Made by a program: the position numbers and the translations under genes
The notes under the pieces: generated by a model
The model's database searches: none
What the model was told of the DNA's origin: nothing
The model's input: the letters and a program-made list of their open reading frames with translations, nothing else
DNA from: DASTFY01 sp963769115
GTDB taxonomy: Bacteria; Actinomycetota; Acidimicrobiia; Acidimicrobiales; Ilumatobacteraceae
NCBI GenBank assembly: GCA_963769115.1
Contig: CAVYKN010000016.1
Location: 1 to 64,000, forward strand
Reading direction: 5' to 3'
Length of the DNA: 64,000 nt
Shown: positions 40,042-49,300 of the stretch, one piece after another
Numbering within the stretch: the stretch's first letter is position 1
How the letters are laid out: each line of letters opens with the position of its first letter

Positions 40042-40119
40042 CGCACGGGGCGGTCGGGTGTGTCAGGTGGCATGCCCGAACCGGGTGACCGGCGGGATCA
40101 CCTCGGCGACAATGGGACC

Positions 40120-40818
40120 ATGACGGTCCCGGCGACGCCAGCATCCGCGCGGCTCCAGCTGCGCATCGCCACCGCGTCCGGGAAGGTCACGGTGACCGCC
40201 GAGGATCGCTCGGACGTCGCGGTCGATCGCGGCGGCACGGTCGTGACGCTGCCCGACGGCGTGGTCGAGGTGAAGCCCCTGAAGGCCTCGGCGACGCTCG
40301 AGGTGCGGTGCCCGACGGCGTGCGATCTCGTCATCGGCACGGCGTCCGGCCGCGTCGAGCTGCGAGGACTGCTCGGGGCGGTCAGCGTCACGTCGGCCAG
40401 CGGCTCCATCCGGGTGGCCGAGGTGGCCGAAGCCGACCTGCGCACGCAGTCCGGCCGGGTGGAGATCGAGGACTGCCGCGCCGGATGCCGCGTCGCCACC
40501 AAGAGCGGCTCGATCACCGTCGGCGCGGCCGGCTCGGCCGACCTGTCCACCGTCTCGGGGACGATCCGCATCACCCGGGTCGATGGCGAGGCGCTGGCGA
40601 GGACGGTCAGCGGCGGCATGACGATCGGCTCGAGCGCCGGCGGCCCCGTCCGCGCCCGGAGCATCTCGGGCGGCATCACGGTGCACCTGCCCGCCGGCGT
40701 GCGCCCGGCCGTCAAGACCACCTCGTCCCGAGCGGTGGAAGGCGGGTGGGAGCCGGGCGACGACGTGCTCGTCGAGGTGGGAACGGTGAGCGGGTCGGTC
40801 GTGGTCACCGCCCGCTGA
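40120..40818 (+). CDS. DUF4097-type beta-solenoid protein
   Basis: 232 residues. The protein is a run of short beta strands with recurring Ser-Gly turns (GTASGRVELRG, TSASGSIRVAEV, TQSGRVEIED, TKSGSITVGA, TVSGTIRITRV, RSISGGITVHLP), the signature of DUF4097/putative adhesin folds. No signal peptide or membrane helix is visible, so it is probably cytoplasmic. Its stop overlaps the next ATG (TGATG), coupling it to the cyclase at 40818. Function unknown; the pairing suggests a signalling role. Confidence 0.8.
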   Translation: MTVPATPASARLQLRIATASGKVTVTAEDRSDVAVDRGGTVVTLPDGVVEVKPLKASATLEVRCPTACDLVIGTASGRVELRGLLGAVSVTSASGSIRVAEVAEADLRTQSGRVEIEDCRAGCRVATKSGSITVGAAGSADLSTVSGTIRITRVDGEALARTVSGGMTIGSSAGGPVRARSISGGITVHLPAGVRPAVKTTSSRAVEGGWEPGDDVLVEVGTVSGSVVVTAR

Positions 40819-41348
40819 TGCCCGTCACCACGACCGCGGCCCGGGTGGTGCAGGGCGCCATCGTCTTCACCGACCTCGTCGGCTTCACCGAGTTCACGGC
40901 CCTCTCGGGCGACGAGGCCGCGCTCGCCCTTCTCGCCGCGCAGGACCGCGTGGTGTCGGAGACGCTGCCGGAAGACGCCTGGGTCGTGAAGGAGCTCGGT
41001 GACGGCCTGCTCCTCTTCTTCCCCGACGCCGTCGCCGCGGTGCGCACGGGGCTGGCCCTCCAGGAGAGCCTCGACGCCGAGTCCGAGGCCACCGGTCTGC
41101 CGCTGTGGATCCGGATCGGTCTCCACGCCGGCCAGGCCCGCCGCCGGGGCTCCGATCTCGTCGGCCACGACGTCAACGTGGCCGCTCGCATCGTCGACCA
41201 GGCCGGGCCGGGCGAGGTGCTGTTGTCCGAGCCGGCGCGCGCCGAGCTCGGCGATCGCGTCCCCGGCGTCTCGTTCGACGAGCTGGGGCCTGTCGTGATG
41301 AAGGGCATCCCGGAGCCGATCCGTCTCTGGCGTGTCTCCCGCAGCTGA
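40818..41348 (+). CDS. Stand-alone class III adenylate/guanylate cyclase domain protein
   Basis: 176 residues, just one cyclase domain. Metal aspartates in IVFTDLVGFTEFTALSGD and VVKELGDGLLLFFPDA; the transition-state Asn and Arg in VGHDVNVAARIVDQAG. All catalytic positions seem present, so a homodimer should be active. Translationally coupled to the DUF4097 gene. Ends 23 bases before pcaH and could be read into it, but the pathway link is uncertain. It is the second cyclase in the window after the receiver-cyclase at 14521. Confidence 0.9.
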   Translation: MPVTTTAARVVQGAIVFTDLVGFTEFTALSGDEAALALLAAQDRVVSETLPEDAWVVKELGDGLLLFFPDAVAAVRTGLALQESLDAESEATGLPLWIRIGLHAGQARRRGSDLVGHDVNVAARIVDQAGPGEVLLSEPARAELGDRVPGVSFDELGPVVMKGIPEPIRLWRVSRS

Positions 41349-41371
41349 CGCCTATCGTTGCGATCGTGGGG

Positions 41372-42088
41372 ATGACAACCGGGGTGGAGTCCGTCAGCGA
41401 CTACGAGCGCGTACCCGATGGCGTCAACCCGCCGCTCGACTACCCCGACTACCGATCGTCGGTGCTGCGTGTGCCGCGGCGCCGCCCGCTGGTCGTCGCG
41501 CCCCACACGGTGTCGGAGCTCACGGGGCCGGTGTTCGGGCACCGGCCGGTCGTCGAAGGCGACGAGGATCTGACCGCGCAGCACCCCGCCCCACCACTCG
41601 GCGAGCGGATCATCGTGCACGGCCGCGTGCTGGACGGATCGGGGCGCTCGATCCCCAACACGCTCGTCGAGGTCTGGCAGGCCAACGCCGCCGGTCGCTA
41701 CCGGCACGACAGCGATGACGGCATCGCCCCGCTGGACCCGAACTTCGTCGGCGGCGGCCGCACGATCACCGACGACGAGGGCCGCTACCGCTTCGTGACG
41801 ATCAAGCCTGGGCCCTACCCGTGGAAGAACCACCACAACGCCTGGCGGCCGGCCCACATCCACTTCTCGCTCTTCGGACCGGCGTTCGTGACCCGCCTCA
41901 TCACCCAGATGTACTTCCCGGGCGATCCGCTGTTCCCCTTCGACCCCATCTTCTCGTCGGTGCCGGAGGCGGCACGGCCGCGCCTTGTGTCGACGTTCGA
42001 CCTCGACGCCGGCATCCCCGACGAAGCCCTCGCCTTCCGCTGGGACATCGTGCTGCGCGGTCCGGCGGCCACGCCGATGGAGCAGTGA
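41372..42088 (+). CDS. pcaH: Protocatechuate 3,4-dioxygenase beta subunit
   Basis: 238 residues. Intradiol dioxygenase fold with GRVLDGSGRSIPNTLVEVWQANAAGRY, and the non-haem Fe(III) ligands (two Tyr, two His) in IKPGPYPWKNHHNAWRPAHIHFSLFG, the classic beta-subunit sequence. ITQMYFPGDPLFPFDPIF is also beta-type. Opens the protocatechuate ring between the hydroxyls, giving 3-carboxy-cis,cis-muconate. First gene of pcaH-pcaG-pcaB-pcaL-P450, with a two-base gap to pcaG. Confidence 0.95.
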   Translation: MTTGVESVSDYERVPDGVNPPLDYPDYRSSVLRVPRRRPLVVAPHTVSELTGPVFGHRPVVEGDEDLTAQHPAPPLGERIIVHGRVLDGSGRSIPNTLVEVWQANAAGRYRHDSDDGIAPLDPNFVGGGRTITDDEGRYRFVTIKPGPYPWKNHHNAWRPAHIHFSLFGPAFVTRLITQMYFPGDPLFPFDPIFSSVPEAARPRLVSTFDLDAGIPDEALAFRWDIVLRGPAATPMEQ

Positions 42089-42090
42089 CG

Positions 42091-42656
42091 ATGGCCGACG
42101 ATCCGGCCGCCGCCCTGACGCCGTCGCAGACGGTGGGTCCGTTCCACCACATCGAGCTTCCTTACGCGCCGGGCGGCGACGTCGTGCCGCCGGGCAGCGA
42201 GGGTGCGGTGCGCATCACCGGGCGGCTCGTCGACGGCGGCGGGCAGCCGGTGGGCGACGCGCTGCTCGAGGTCTGGCAGGCCGACGCCTCCGGGAGCTAC
42301 CAATCCGCCGCGGTGGCAGGTCCGACGGGTCCATCGTTCGGCTTCGGTCGCGTCGCCACGGCGGCCGACGGCTCGTACGAGCTGTGGACGGTCAAGCCCG
42401 GACCTGTCCCGGGGCCGGACGGCAGCACCCAGGCGCCGCACATCCTCTTCTCGGTCTTCGCCGCGGGCTGCTCGACCGTCTGGTCACTCGCATGTACTTC
42501 CCCGACGAGGCGAACGCCAACGCCGTCGATCCGGTCCTCGCCCTCGTGCCCGACGCGGAGGCACGGTCGACGCTGGTGGCCGAGGCCGACGGCGATGGCC
42601 TGCGCTTCGACATCCACCTCCAGGGTGAGCGAGAGACGGTGTTCTTTGCCGTTTGA
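42091..42656 (+). CDS. pcaG: Protocatechuate 3,4-dioxygenase alpha subunit (frameshifted)
   Basis: About 188 residues. Starts TPSQTVGPFHHIELPYAPGG, the alpha-subunit N-terminus, then VRITGRLVDGGGQPVGDALLEVWQADASG and APHILFSVFA. Near 42470 one C appears lost from a CCC run; restoring it continues GLLDRLVTRMYFPDEANANAVDPVLALVP to a stop at 42656. Structural partner of PcaH; as usual it lacks the iron-ligand set. Its end overlaps the TTG start of pcaB by 11 bases. Confidence 0.9.
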
Positions 42657-44001
42657 CGGCGCGCTGCTGGGGCCTTCCACGGCCTCCGATCGGGCGTGGG
42701 CGGATGTGGACGACACCGCCTGGCTGCAGGCGATGCTCGACGTCGAGGCCGCGCTCGCAGCGGCTGCGGCTGACGCCGGGCTCGTCGCCCGATCCGTCGC
42801 CGAGGCCGTCAGTGCGTGTTGCCAGGCCGACCGCTTCGATCTGCCCGACCTGGGACGGCGGGCGGCGGAGGCCGGCAACCCGGTCATCCCGCTCGTCGCC
42901 GACCTGCGGGCCGCGGTGCCGGCGGAGGCGAGGGCGGCGGTGCACGTCGGTGCCACGAGCCAGGACGTCATCGACACGTCGCTGATGCTGCTGGCCAAAC
43001 GGTCGCTGACCCGACTGAACCACGAGCTGGAGCGAGCCGCCTCGGCTGCGGCCACGCTGGCCGAGCGCCACCGGGGCGACGTCGCCGTCGGGCGCACGTT
43101 GGGCCAGCACGCCGTGCCGATCACCTTCGGGCTCACGGCGGCGACCTGGCTGGTGGGCCTGGTCGACGCACGCGCGCTGGTCGCCCGCGTCGCCGCCGAG
43201 CGGCTGGCCGTCCAGCTCGGAGGAGCGGCGGGCACGCTGGCCCCGCTCGGTGGCGCAGGTCCGACGGTGGTCGAGCAGCTGGCGGCCCGCCTGGGGCTGA
43301 TCGCTCCCCCACTGCCCTGGCACACGACCCGCGTCCGGACGGCCGAGCTGGCCTCCGCGCTGGCGATCGTCGCCGGCAGCGTGGGCAGGGTCGCCACCGA
43401 CGTCATCGCGCTGGCTCGCACCGAGGTGGGCGAGGTCCGGGACGGTTCCAGCGGCGGCTCGTCCGCCATGCCGCACAAGCGCAACCCGGCCCAGGCCACC
43501 CTCGTCGTCTCGGCCGCCCACCAGGTGAACGGCCTGGCCTCGATCGTGCTGGGCGCCCAGCTCCAGGAGCACCAGCGGGCCGCCGGCCCCTGGCACGCGG
43601 AGTGGGAGCCGCTGCGGACCGCGTTGGCCCTGACCGCCGGAGCGGCCGAGCGCCTGGCCGACCTGCTCGACGATCTCGAGGTCGACGTCGAGCGCATGCG
43701 GACCAACCTCGGCTTGACCGAGGGGCTGGTGATGACCGAGGCGGTCGTCACCGCGCTGGTCGAGCAGGGGGTGGACGCCACGCAGGCCCGGGATGCGGTC
43801 GAGGCCGCGGCCGGCGCGGTGCTCGACGGCAAGGGCTCGCTGGCGGACGCGCTGGCCGCCGACCCTCTCGTCGCCGGCGCCCTCGACGCCCAGGCGCTCG
43901 CGCGTGCGCTCGAGCCGGCCGAGCACCTCGGTGCCGCCGACGCCTTCATCGAGAATGCTCTCGCCCACGCCCACGCCCACCACTCACGAGGAAATCCATG
44001 A
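42646..44001 (+). CDS. pcaB: 3-carboxy-cis,cis-muconate cycloisomerase
   Basis: 451 residues from TTG 42646, where homology begins (LPFDGALLGPSTASDRAW). Fumarase/aspartase superfamily signature GGSSAMPHKRNPAQA, plus HVGATSQDVIDTSLML and GRTLGQHAVPITFGL. Cyclises carboxymuconate to gamma-carboxymuconolactone. Start lies inside the pcaG end, stop overlaps the pcaL start (ATGA). Confidence 0.94.
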   Translation: MPFDGALLGPSTASDRAWADVDDTAWLQAMLDVEAALAAAAADAGLVARSVAEAVSACCQADRFDLPDLGRRAAEAGNPVIPLVADLRAAVPAEARAAVHVGATSQDVIDTSLMLLAKRSLTRLNHELERAASAAATLAERHRGDVAVGRTLGQHAVPITFGLTAATWLVGLVDARALVARVAAERLAVQLGGAAGTLAPLGGAGPTVVEQLAARLGLIAPPLPWHTTRVRTAELASALAIVAGSVGRVATDVIALARTEVGEVRDGSSGGSSAMPHKRNPAQATLVVSAAHQVNGLASIVLGAQLQEHQRAAGPWHAEWEPLRTALALTAGAAERLADLLDDLEVDVERMRTNLGLTEGLVMTEAVVTALVEQGVDATQARDAVEAAAGAVLDGKGSLADALAADPLVAGALDAQALARALEPAEHLGAADAFIENALAHAHAHHSRGNP

Positions 44002-45146
44002 CCGAGCCGATCGATCTGCACTACGAGTTGGAGGGCCCACCGGACGCGCCCGTCGTCGTCCTGGGCAGCTCCATCGGCACCGCCTCGGCCATGTGGGCTC
44101 CGCAGGTGCCGGCGCTGTCCCGCCGCTTCCGGGTGCTGCGCTACGACCACCGGGGACACGGACGCTCGCCGGCGCCACCAGGGCCGTACGAGCTGGCTGA
44201 CCTCGGCCGGGACGTGCTCGCCCTCCTCGACCGCCTGGATCTCGACCGGGTCGCCTACGCCGGGCTCTCGCTCGGCGGCATGGTCGGCATGTGGCTCGGT
44301 GTCAACGCGCCGGAGCGGATCAGCTCGCTGGTGCTCTGCTGCACGTCGCCGTACCTCGGCCCGCCCGACCGCTGGCAGGAGCGGATCGAGCTCGTGCGCA
44401 CGAACGGGACCGGCGCGCTCGTCGACGCCATGACGTCCCGGTACTTCAGCGCCGCCACCCGCGCCGCCGGGCCCGCCATGGTCGACGAGTTCCGGCAGGG
44501 ATTGCTGGACACATCCGACGAGGGCTATGCCGGATGCTGCGCGGCCATCGCCGGCATGGACCTCCGCGAGGACATCAAGTCGATCACCGCGCCGACCCTC
44601 GTCATCTGCGGCGCCGATGACGAGGCGACGCCGGTCGCCATGGGCCTGGTCATCCAGGAGGCGATCCCCGACTCCCAGCTCGTGGTGCTCCCGGCCTCCG
44701 CCCACCTGGCCACGATGGAGCAACCCGAGCGGGCCACGGCGGCGATCCTCGATCACCTCGCGGGCTACGCCGACGACCGCGCCCGCGGCATGACGGTCCG
44801 TCGCGCCGTGCTGGGCGACGACCACGTCGATCGGGCCGTCGCCGCGACGACGCCGTTCACCGCGCCCTTCCAGGACCTCATCACCCGCTACGCCTGGGGC
44901 GAGGTGTGGGACCGGCCCGGCCTCGACCGGGCCACGCGCAGCGCCATCACGCTGGGGCTGCTGGTCGCGCTCGACCGGCCCGAGGAACTGGCCATGCACG
45001 TCCGGGCCGCCCGTCGCAACGGCCTCACCCCGGCGCAGATCTCCGAGGTCCTGCTGCACAGCGCGATCTACTGCGGCGTCCCAGCGGCCAACGCCGCGTT
45101 CGCTGTTGCGGCGCGGGTGCTCGACGAGGAAAGCCCCGATGCCTGA
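43998..45146 (+). CDS. pcaL: Fused 3-oxoadipate enol-lactonase / 4-carboxymuconolactone decarboxylase
   Basis: 382 residues. Residues 1-~255 are an alpha/beta hydrolase with nucleophile elbow YAGLSLGGMVGM, acid ICGADDEATP and histidine PASAHLATMEQ (PcaD part). Residues ~265-382 are a carboxymuconolactone decarboxylase domain (RRAVLGDDHVDRAVAATTPF, RSAITLGLLVALDRPEELAMH, EVLLHSAIYCGVPAANAAF; PcaC part). The fusion is typical of actinobacterial pca operons. Produces 3-oxoadipate. CGAGGA precedes ATG 43998. Confidence 0.95.
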   Translation: MTEPIDLHYELEGPPDAPVVVLGSSIGTASAMWAPQVPALSRRFRVLRYDHRGHGRSPAPPGPYELADLGRDVLALLDRLDLDRVAYAGLSLGGMVGMWLGVNAPERISSLVLCCTSPYLGPPDRWQERIELVRTNGTGALVDAMTSRYFSAATRAAGPAMVDEFRQGLLDTSDEGYAGCCAAIAGMDLREDIKSITAPTLVICGADDEATPVAMGLVIQEAIPDSQLVVLPASAHLATMEQPERATAAILDHLAGYADDRARGMTVRRAVLGDDHVDRAVAATTPFTAPFQDLITRYAWGEVWDRPGLDRATRSAITLGLLVALDRPEELAMHVRAARRNGLTPAQISEVLLHSAIYCGVPAANAAFAVAARVLDEESPDA

Positions 45147-46302
45147 CGACTACGTCTTCTCCGTCCCCCAGCGTGACGACCCGTACCCCTACTACCGGGA
45201 GCTGCGGGACGAGGACCCCGCGCACTACTCGGCCACGGAGGACATCTGGGTGCTGACCCGCTTCGCCGACTGCGTGGCCGCGTTCAGCGACTGGCAGACC
45301 TGGTCCAGCGAGCGGCGCGGGAACCTCCTGAACGACATGCCGCAGCGCATCGGCAAGACGCTGGGCACGACGGACCCGCCCCGCCACACCACGGCCCGCA
45401 AGCTGGTGAACAAGGCCTTCACGCCGCGGACGGTCGCGGTGCTCGAGCCCACCATCCGCGCCCACGCCCGGGCGCTGGCCACCAGCGCGCGAGAGCAGGG
45501 AACCATCGAGTACGTGCACGACATCGCCGCGCCGCTCAACGCCAACGTGCTCGGCGCGATGTTCGGCATGTCCGAGGACGAGGTGCTGCGCATGCGCCCG
45601 TGGCTCGACGACTTCTTCACCCGCGAGGTGCCGGAGGACGGCAGCGAGCCGCTGCACGTGGCCGCCATGGCCAAGCTCCGTGGCGCGCTCGACGATCTGG
45701 CGACAGCCCGCGCCAACGACCCGGGCGACGACCTGATCAGCGCCATGATCGCCGCCGAGGACGAAGGGGCGCGGCTGAGCCACGAACAGGTCGTGGTCAC
45801 CACCATGACGTTCCTCACCGCCGGCTTCGAGAGCACCAACAACCTGCTGACCAACATCGCTCACACGCTGGCCCAGAACGAGGGCCTGTTCGAGACCGTC
45901 CGGGCCGACCTCTCGCTCGTCGCCGCGCTGGCGGAGGAGGGCTCCCGCTGGGACTCGGCCGCGCAGGGCTTCGTCCGCACGCCGACCAGGGACGTGGAAC
46001 TGCACGGACGGACCATCCCCGAGGGATCACAGGTGCTCGTCCACATCGGCTCGGCCAACCGCGACGAGCGCCAGTTCCCGGACCCCGACGTCTTCCAGCT
46101 CGACCGGCTGACGGCCCGCCAGCTCGCCCTCGGCCACGGCACCCACTTCTGCGTCGGCGCCCCCCTCGGGCGCATGCTGGGCCGCATCTCGTGGGAGGAG
46201 CTGCTGGCCGTCGCCGACCGCTGGGAGCCCGACTACACGACCGCCCGCCGCGTCACCACGCCGAACTTCCGCGGCTTCATCCACCTCCCGGTCTCTCTCT
46301 GA
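45139..46302 (+). CDS. Cytochrome P450 coupled to the pca operon
   Basis: 387 residues. Haem-binding loop LALGHGTHFCVGAPLGRML, I-helix TFLTAGFESTNNL (acid-alcohol pair Glu-Ser rather than Glu-Thr). The region around 45940 (SRWDSAAQGFVRTPTRDVEL) matches the K-helix/meander area but without a clean ExxR. The start codon overlaps the pcaL stop (ATGCCTGA), with GAGGAAAG upstream, so it is made with the protocatechuate enzymes. The likely role is to make protocatechuate, for example by O-demethylating vanillate-like or 4-methoxybenzoate-like acids, as CYP199-type enzymes do; this is inferred from context. Confidence 0.88.
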   Translation: MPDDYVFSVPQRDDPYPYYRELRDEDPAHYSATEDIWVLTRFADCVAAFSDWQTWSSERRGNLLNDMPQRIGKTLGTTDPPRHTTARKLVNKAFTPRTVAVLEPTIRAHARALATSAREQGTIEYVHDIAAPLNANVLGAMFGMSEDEVLRMRPWLDDFFTREVPEDGSEPLHVAAMAKLRGALDDLATARANDPGDDLISAMIAAEDEGARLSHEQVVVTTMTFLTAGFESTNNLLTNIAHTLAQNEGLFETVRADLSLVAALAEEGSRWDSAAQGFVRTPTRDVELHGRTIPEGSQVLVHIGSANRDERQFPDPDVFQLDRLTARQLALGHGTHFCVGAPLGRMLGRISWEELLAVADRWEPDYTTARRVTTPNFRGFIHLPVSL

Positions 46303-46371
46303 GCGGTTTCGATTGACCCCGGCGTTCCAGCTGGAGGGACGGGGGCCAGTCCAGTTACAGAGTGGTCGGAG

Positions 46372-46377
46372 TACATT
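46372..46377 (+). promoter_or_regulatory. Putative -10 element, leaderless start of the indolepyruvate oxidoreductase gene
   Basis: TACATT is followed by six bases and then ATG 46384. Same hexamer and spacing as at the hutH start. No ribosome binding site is seen between it and the ATG. Confidence 0.38.
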
Positions 46378-46383
46378 CCGCGC

Positions 46384-49300
46384 ATGACCGACACTGCGGC
46401 CCGGCCGTCGGCAACGCCTTCGTTCTCGCTCGGCGATCGGTACAGCACCGTCTCCGGCGAGATCCTCGCCACCGGCGTCCAGGCCCTCACCCGGCTCCCG
46501 CTCGACCAGATGCGCGCCGACCGCCGGGCCGGACACAACACGGCGGCCTTCATCTCCGGTTACCAGGGCTCGCCGCTGGGGGGCTACGACCGCGAGCTGC
46601 AGTCGCAGCGCCCGTTGCTCGACGAGCTCGGCATCGTGCACCGGCCGGCCGTCAACGAGGAGCTCGGCGCCACCTCGGTCTGCGGCAGCCAGCTCTCGTC
46701 GACCTTCGCGTCGCATCGCTACGACGGCGTGCTCGGCATCTGGTACGGCAAGTCGCCCGGGGTCGACCGGGCGGGCGACGCCATCCGCCACGGCAACTTC
46801 GCCGGCACGGCCCGGCTGGGCGGCGTGCTGGCCCTGGCCGGCGACGACCCGGCCTGCAAGTCCTCGACCCTCCCATCCCGCTCCGAGGTGACGCTGGCCG
46901 CTCTCGGGCTCGTGGTGCTCTACCCGGGGACGGTGCAGGACGTGCTCGACCTCGGCCTCCACGGCGTCGCCCTGTCCCGGGCCAGCGGCCTGTGGACGGC
47001 GGTGAAGATCGTGACCTCGGTGGCCGATGGTTCGGGAACGGCCGTCGTCGATCCGGAGCGCATCCGGCCGGTCGTCCCGACGCTGGAGGTCAACGGCCAG
47101 GCCTGGACGCCGACCCTCACCCCGCACATCATGACGCCCAGCCTCGAGACCGAGGTGCTGGGCCCGCGCATGGACATGGCGCTCGCCTACATCCAGGAGA
47201 ACGGGCTCAACCGCATCGTCGTCGACACGCCGCAACCGTGGCTCGGCATCGTCGCCGGCGGTCACGCCTGCGAGCAGGTCCTGGAGGCGCTGGCCACGCT
47301 CGGCCTCGACGCCGACGGTCTTCGCGATGCGGGCGTCCGCGTGCTGAAGCTCGGCGCCCTCAACCCCTTCGACCGCGCCGCGGTGCGCCGGCTCGCCGCG
47401 GGCACGACGACGCTCCTGGTGGTCGAGGACAAGGCACCGAACGTCGAGACGCTGGTCCGGGACGCGCTCTACGGCAGCGCCGACCAGCCGTTGGTGCTCG
47501 GCAAGCGGGACGCCGACGGTCAGGCCCTGATCCCGCTCAACGGCGCGCTGACCGCCGAGGGTCTGGTCGAGCCGTTGCGACGGGTCCTCACCATGGCCCT
47601 CCCGGCCGACCGGCTGGCCCCGCCCCGCGAGGTCCAGCGCCTGCAGCTCTCGCTCAGCTCCCAGGCCGTCCGGACGCCGTTCTTCTGCTCGGGCTGCCCG
47701 CACAACACCGGCACCCTCGTGCCGGAGGGCTCGCTCGTCGGCGCCGGCATCGGTTGCCACGGCATGGTCAGCTTCATGGGCGGCGGATCGCGAGGGACCA
47801 TCACCGGCATGACGCAGATGGGCGGGGAGGGCAGCCAGTGGATCGGCATCGCCCCGTTCGTCGACGACCCGCACCTCTTCCAGAACGTCGGCGACGGCAC
47901 GTTCTTCCACTCCGGCCAGCTCGCCGTGCAGGCCGCGGTGGCGGCCGGCGTCGACATCACCTTCAAGCTCCTGTACAACGCCGCGGTGGCCATGACCGGG
48001 GGCCAGGACGCCACCGGCCTCCTCCCCGTTCCGGACGTCGCCGGCAAGCTCCTTCACGAAGGGGTGAAGGAGATCATCATCACCACGGACGACCCCGGGA
48101 AGTACCGGGGCGTGTCCGTGCCCAAGGGCGCCAAGGTGTTGCACCGGGACAAGATCATCGAGGCGCAGGAGCACCTGCGTTCGGTGCCGGGCGTGACGGT
48201 GCTGATCCACGATCAGCAGTGCGCGGCGGAGAAGCGCCGGGACCGCAAGCGCGGCCGGCTCCCGCGTCCCAGCTTCAAGCTGATGATCGACGAGCGGGTG
48301 TGCGAGGGCTGCGGCGACTGCGGCGTGAAGTCGAACTGCTTGAGCCTGCAACCGATCGACACCGAGTTCGGCCGCAAGACCACCATCGACCAGGCCAGCT
48401 GCAACCTCGACGTCAGCTGCCTCAAGGGCGACTGCCCGGCCTTCATCACGGTCAAGCTGGCCAAGGGTGGTGCCCGCCGCCGGCGTCCCGGCGGCGACCT
48501 GGACGGCGCCGACCTCCCGGAGCCGAAGCGCATCGTCCCCGCCGGGGCCACGCTCCGCATGCCGGGCATCGGCGGGACGGGCGTCGTCACGGTCAGCCAG
48601 ATGCTGGCCGCGGCGGCCAAGATGGACGGCCTGGACACCCACTCGGTCGACCAGACCGGGCTGAGCCAGAAGGCCGGCCCGGTGGTCTCGACGGTCTCCA
48701 TCGGGGAGTACGAGCCCGGCCGCATCGATGTGCTCATCGGGTTCGACCTGCTCGCCTCCGTCACCCCGGCCAACCTCGCCGGCCTCGAGGCCGGTTCGAG
48801 CGTCGTCGTTGCATCGACAACCATCACGCCGACGGGGCGCATGGTCGGCCGGGTCGCCACGGCCGAGCTGGACCCGACCCCTCTCGTCACCGAGCTCGAC
48901 GCGCGGACCCGCAGCGAGCTCAACACCTACGTGGATGCGTCGCGCCTGACCACCGGCCTCCTGGGCGACGCCGTCACGGCCAACGTCTTCCTGCTCGGCG
49001 TGGCCTACCAGGCCGGCGTGGTGCCGGTGAAGGCGTCGTCGATCGAGGCCGCCATCGACCTGAACGGCACCGCGGTCGAGCTCAACCTGCAGGCCTTCCG
49101 GTGGGGCCGGCTGTGGGTGGTCGATCCCGAACGGGTCGAGCGCCAGGCCGGACTCCGCGCCGCGACTCCGCTGACGACGGCGGGGCTGGAGGAGTTCGCG
49201 GCCGACGCCGAGCTCCAGCGCATGCTGGCCATCCGAGTCGCCGAGCTCACCGCCTACCAGGACCGGGCCTACGCCGACCGCTACCTCGCCGTCGTGCGCA

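Noticed and set aside
42297..45059. 920-codon minus-strand frame across pcaG-pcaB-pcaL
   Set aside because: Antisense to three clear pca genes and built of Ser/Arg/Ala repeats typical of shadow frames.
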